Below, one piece after another: positions 14,406 to 16,637 of a DNA stretch of 16,637 nt (positions within the stretch are counted from its first letter, which is position 1; each line of letters begins with the position of its first letter). Under the pieces are notes generated by a model. The model ran no database searches, had not been told where the DNA came from, and worked only from the letters and a program-made list of their open reading frames with translations. The DNA is from Halanaeroarchaeum sp051744605 (lineage in GTDB: Archaea > Halobacteriota > Halobacteria > Halobacteriales > Halobacteriaceae), in the NCBI GenBank assembly GCA_051744605.1, contig JBNJDE010000044.1:1-16637 (forward strand), written 5' to 3'. The translations under genes were made by a program, and so were the position numbers.

Positions 14406-14409
14406 GGAG
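14406..14409 (+). promoter_or_regulatory. Possible Shine-Dalgarno of ncsA
   Basis: GGAG ends 5 nt before the ATG at 14415. No TATA-like box stands at the leaderless position (about 14385-14390 reads GTGAAAG), so ncsA may be translated from a methyltransferase-ncsA transcript. This also favours the ATG over the in-frame GTG two codons earlier. Confidence 0.45.
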
Positions 14410-14414
14410 TGGCG

Positions 14415-15380
14415 ATGGAGTGTTCGAAGTGCGACCAGCCGGCCGTCATGCACGCGGCCTACTCCGGGACCCACCTCTGTGAGACGCACTTCCGCGAGTC
14501 GGTGGAGCGGCGTGTTCGAAAACGCGTTCGGGAGGACGATCTACTGCCGTCATCGGCGACCCCCGAGGACCCGGTCACGTGGGTTATCGGTCTCTCCGGT
14601 GGCAAGGATAGCACGGTCCTCACGCAGATTCTGGCGGAGACCTTCGAAGCGGACCCCCGAGTCGAACTGGTGGCACTGTCGATCCACGAAGGGATCGAGG
14701 AGTACCGCGACGAGAGCCTCGAGGCGGCCCGCGAACTCGTGGCGGATCTCGACGTGGAACACGTCACGGTCGAGTACGAGGCCGAATACGGCGTCCGTAT
14801 GGACGAGGTCGCCGCGGAGGATCCACTCGGCATGGCCCCCTGTGCGTACTGTGGGGTCTTCCGACGGGACGTCCTCTCGAAGTACGCCGACGACCTCGAC
14901 GCAGATATCCTGCTCACCGGGCACAATCTCGACGACGAGGCCGAGACGGCCCTGATGAACGTCCTGGAAGGCGACGTCTCTCAGATGGCCAAGCATTTCG
15001 ACGCGAGCCTCGGTCCGTTCCCCGAGCGCCAGGCGGAGCCAGCATTCGTCCCACGGGCCAAACCGCTCCGTGACGTGCCGGAGAAGGAGGTCGCGTTGTA
15101 CGCCCACCTCTTCGACGTCCCGTCGCACATCGCCGAGTGCCCGCACGCCGAGCGGTCGTTCCGCGGCGAGGTACAGGAGCTCATGTTGTCTCTCGAGGAC
15201 GCTCATCCAGGAACGCGACACTCGATACTGGCCGGCTACGAGGACCTCGCGAAGATGGCCGCCGAACGGTATCGAGGGGAGGAGACGCCGGAACTGGTGC
15301 CGTGTTCGACGTGTGGGGCTCCCACCACCGGCGATCGGTGCAGAAAATGTCAGCTACTCGATGCCGTCGGAACCGAATAG
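14415..15380 (+). CDS. ncsA: tRNA 2-thiolation protein NcsA (TtuA/Ctu1 family)
   Basis: 321 aa. An N-terminal zinc finger has ligands C3, C6, C22 and H25. The PP-loop ATP pyrophosphatase motif SGGKDS is at 61-66. C143, C146 (PCAYCG) and C242 (ECPHAE) match the three cysteines that hold the catalytic [4Fe-4S] cluster in TtuA. A C-terminal zinc ribbon uses C297, C300, C309 and C312. The enzyme adenylates a tRNA uridine (U34 in the NcsA/Ctu1 branch) and replaces oxygen with sulfur; in haloarchaea the sulfur donor is a ubiquitin-like SAMP protein. It converges on ftsZ2 with a 5-bp gap; I recall the same ncsA-ftsZ2 adjacency in Haloferax volcanii. Confidence 0.93.
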   Translation: MECSKCDQPAVMHAAYSGTHLCETHFRESVERRVRKRVREDDLLPSSATPEDPVTWVIGLSGGKDSTVLTQILAETFEADPRVELVALSIHEGIEEYRDESLEAARELVADLDVEHVTVEYEAEYGVRMDEVAAEDPLGMAPCAYCGVFRRDVLSKYADDLDADILLTGHNLDDEAETALMNVLEGDVSQMAKHFDASLGPFPERQAEPAFVPRAKPLRDVPEKEVALYAHLFDVPSHIAECPHAERSFRGEVQELMLSLEDAHPGTRHSILAGYEDLAKMAAERYRGEETPELVPCSTCGAPTTGDRCRKCQLLDAVGTE

Positions 15381-15385
15381 CGCGG

Positions 15386-16567
15386 TTATCGGATGACGTC
15401 GAGGCCGTTCTGTTTCTCGACCTCGTCCTGTCCACCGTCGGAAGTGGCCGACCAGCTGTTCGAGCCAGTGTTCGACGTTGGTGGTTCGGCCGAGCCTTCG
15501 ACGTCCTGCAGTTCCTGGCGTGACTTGTCCGCCTGTTTCTGGGTGGACGGGCCGAGGACCTGGGCGCTCTGGACGCCGGTCATGATGGCCATCACGCGAA
15601 CCTTCCCCTTGTAGTTGTCCTGGATCCGGGCGCCCCAGATGACGTTCGCGGAGGCGTCGAGCCGTTCGGTGATGTTGTCCGCGATACCCTCGGCCTCCTT
15701 GAGGGTGAGGTCCGGGCCGCCAGTGATGTGGACGAGCCCACCCGAGGCCCCACGGTAGTCGACGTCGAGCAGTGGGTGGTTCATCGCGTCTTTCACGACC
15801 TCTTCGGTTTTGTTCTTGTCCTGGGTTTCGCCGACGAGCATCACCGCGACGCCGCCCTGGTTCATGATGGCGGTCATGTCGGCGTAGTCCAGGTTGATGA
15901 GCGACGGCTGGGTGATGGTCTCCGAGATGCCCTTGACCGTCTCGGCGATGATCTGGTCCATCACCGAGAAGGCCTTGCCGATGGGCAGGTTCGGGACGTA
16001 ATCGAGCAGGCGGTTGTTGTCGAGGACGATGATGGAGTCCGCGCGGTCGCGGAGTTTCTCCAGGCCCTCTTCGGCTTTGACCGTCCGCGCGCGTTCGACG
16101 TTGAACGGCGTGGAGACCATGCCGACCACGATGGCGCCCTGCTCTTTGGCGATCTTCGAGACGACGGGTGCGGCACCGGTGCCGGTTCCGCCACCCATGC
16201 CCGCAGTCACGAACACGAGGTCCGCGTCTCCGAGGACCTCCTTGATGGTCCCCTGGGCCATCTCGGTCGCGCGTTCGCCCATGCTGGGGTCGCCACCGGC
16301 ACCGAGCCCGTTCGTCAGCGATTTGCCGACGAGGATCTTGGTATCGGCCTCGATCATCTTGAGGTGCTGTTTGTCGGTGTTGATGGCGATGGTGTCAGCG
16401 CCCTCGACGCCGATGTTGTAGAGCCGGTTGATGGTGTTGTTGCCGGCGCCCCCGGCACCAACGATGACGATACGTGGATCTCCGAACTCGTCTGCGTCCG
16501 ACGAGTCGGCTCTGTTCTGCTGTTCTTCTTCGGCGTTGTCGAGTGCGTCTTGAACGATATCCTGCAT
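15386..16567 (-). CDS. ftsZ2: Cell division GTPase FtsZ2
   Basis: 393 aa tubulin-superfamily GTPase. GAGGAGNN (37-44) and the tubulin signature GGGTGTG (125-131) bind GTP. TPFNVERARTV (153-163) and the T7-loop NLDYADM (225-231) with its catalytic acidic residues are intact. Haloarchaea have FtsZ1 and FtsZ2; the N-terminus MQDIVQDALDNAEEE, the C-terminal tail ending GLDVIR, and the neighbours (ncsA on one side, a small gene upstream) match FtsZ2, the paralog needed for ring constriction. The tail from about 355 to 380 is a low-complexity Ser/Gly/Asn linker before a conserved end. Its ATG follows the stop of the upstream gene by 2 nt, so it is probably translated from a shared mRNA. Confidence 0.96.
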   Translation of the reverse strand: MQDIVQDALDNAEEEQQNRADSSDADEFGDPRIVIVGAGGAGNNTINRLYNIGVEGADTIAINTDKQHLKMIEADTKILVGKSLTNGLGAGGDPSMGERATEMAQGTIKEVLGDADLVFVTAGMGGGTGTGAAPVVSKIAKEQGAIVVGMVSTPFNVERARTVKAEEGLEKLRDRADSIIVLDNNRLLDYVPNLPIGKAFSVMDQIIAETVKGISETITQPSLINLDYADMTAIMNQGGVAVMLVGETQDKNKTEEVVKDAMNHPLLDVDYRGASGGLVHITGGPDLTLKEAEGIADNITERLDASANVIWGARIQDNYKGKVRVMAIMTGVQSAQVLGPSTQKQADKSRQELQDVEGSAEPPTSNTGSNSWSATSDGGQDEVEKQNGLDVIR

Positions 16568-16569
16568 GC

Positions 16570-16637
16570 TTACACCTTGGCCCAGTTTCGACTGGTGGTG
16601 GTCTGTTCTTGCTGTTCGTCCAGCATCTCGCGGACGG
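16570..16637 (-). CDS. cdrS: C-terminal end of a small protein, probably the ribbon-helix-helix division regulator CdrS (partial, runs off window)
   Basis: The minus strand from the window edge is open and ends VREMLDEQQEQ...RNWAKV with TAA at 16570-16572. VREMLDEQ looks like the last helix of a CopG/ribbon-helix-helix protein, and a small RHH regulator (CdrS) is co-transcribed with ftsZ2 in haloarchaea. CdrS controls cell-division genes. Only 22 codons are visible, so the assignment rests mostly on position. The gap to ftsZ2 is 2 nt. Confidence 0.6.
   Translation of the reverse strand, partial: VREMLDEQQEQTTTSRNWAKV
16573..16578 (-). promoter_or_regulatory. Shine-Dalgarno for ftsZ2 within the upstream gene
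   Basis: AAGGTG on the minus strand overlaps the final Lys-Val codons of the upstream gene and ends 5 nt before the ftsZ2 ATG. It matches part of the haloarchaeal GGAGGTGA sequence and supports translation of ftsZ2 as a downstream operon gene. Confidence 0.5.

Noticed and set aside
1..16637. tRNA, rRNA, CRISPR arrays, insertion sequences, integrase or attachment sites
   Set aside because: None seen: the intergenic gaps are at most about 250 bp, without cloverleaf-like or spaced repeats, transposase motifs or target duplications. A covariance-model scan would be the formal test.

Overview
The window is a compact, GC-rich stretch of a haloarchaeal chromosome (class Halobacteria). The proteins are strongly acidic. 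The informational and cell-division genes are archaeal: ribosomal protein L15e, the RIO2 kinase, an NcsA-type tRNA thiolase, FtsZ2 and an HTH-10 (bacterio-opsin-activator type) regulator. Many start codons sit 25-30 nt downstream of a TATA-like or T-rich box, with little or no leader, as in leaderless haloarchaeal transcription. The genus cannot be fixed from the sequence alone. I see no rRNA, tRNA, CRISPR array, insertion sequence or prophage; this is mostly core chromosome.

Layout. On the minus strand at 13-3014 lie an RnfC/complex I 51-kDa-like flavin-fold protein without Fe-S cysteines, L15e with a structured leader of about 100 nt, and a membrane protein joining a degenerate Mrr-type nuclease fold to an extracellular DUF4352-like domain. 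On the plus strand at 3169-9167 lie a two-TM ion channel with tandem RCK domains, a CNNM/CBS membrane protein, an HTH-10 regulator and a P1B-type Zn/Cd/Pb-exporting ATPase. The ATPase promoter carries a perfect 14-bp palindrome just upstream of its TATA box. A 196-bp convergent gap with an AT-rich inverted repeat follows. Next, on the minus strand, come a trans-sulfuration PLP enzyme and RIO2. RIO2 is divergent from a plus-strand run of a LipM/LplA-family acyltransferase, endonuclease IV, a SAM methyltransferase and NcsA. NcsA converges on minus-strand ftsZ2 with only 5 bp between the stop codons. ftsZ2 is preceded by the C-terminal end of a small gene, probably the ribbon-helix-helix regulator cdrS, in an apparent operon.

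How the genes fit together. The clearest functional unit is metal homeostasis: a cysteine-containing HTH-10 regulator, a palindromic site and a ZntA-like exporter. The second is the cdrS-ftsZ2 division operon facing ncsA. The rest are housekeeping genes for translation, ribosome maturation, lipoate metabolism, sulfur amino acids and base excision repair, plus ion transport. I found no convincing new multi-gene system. The best leads are the regulator/palindrome/ATPase unit, the Mrr-like/DUF4352 membrane protein, the channel with one ligand-dead-looking RCK domain, and several small dyad or repeat elements in intergenic DNA.
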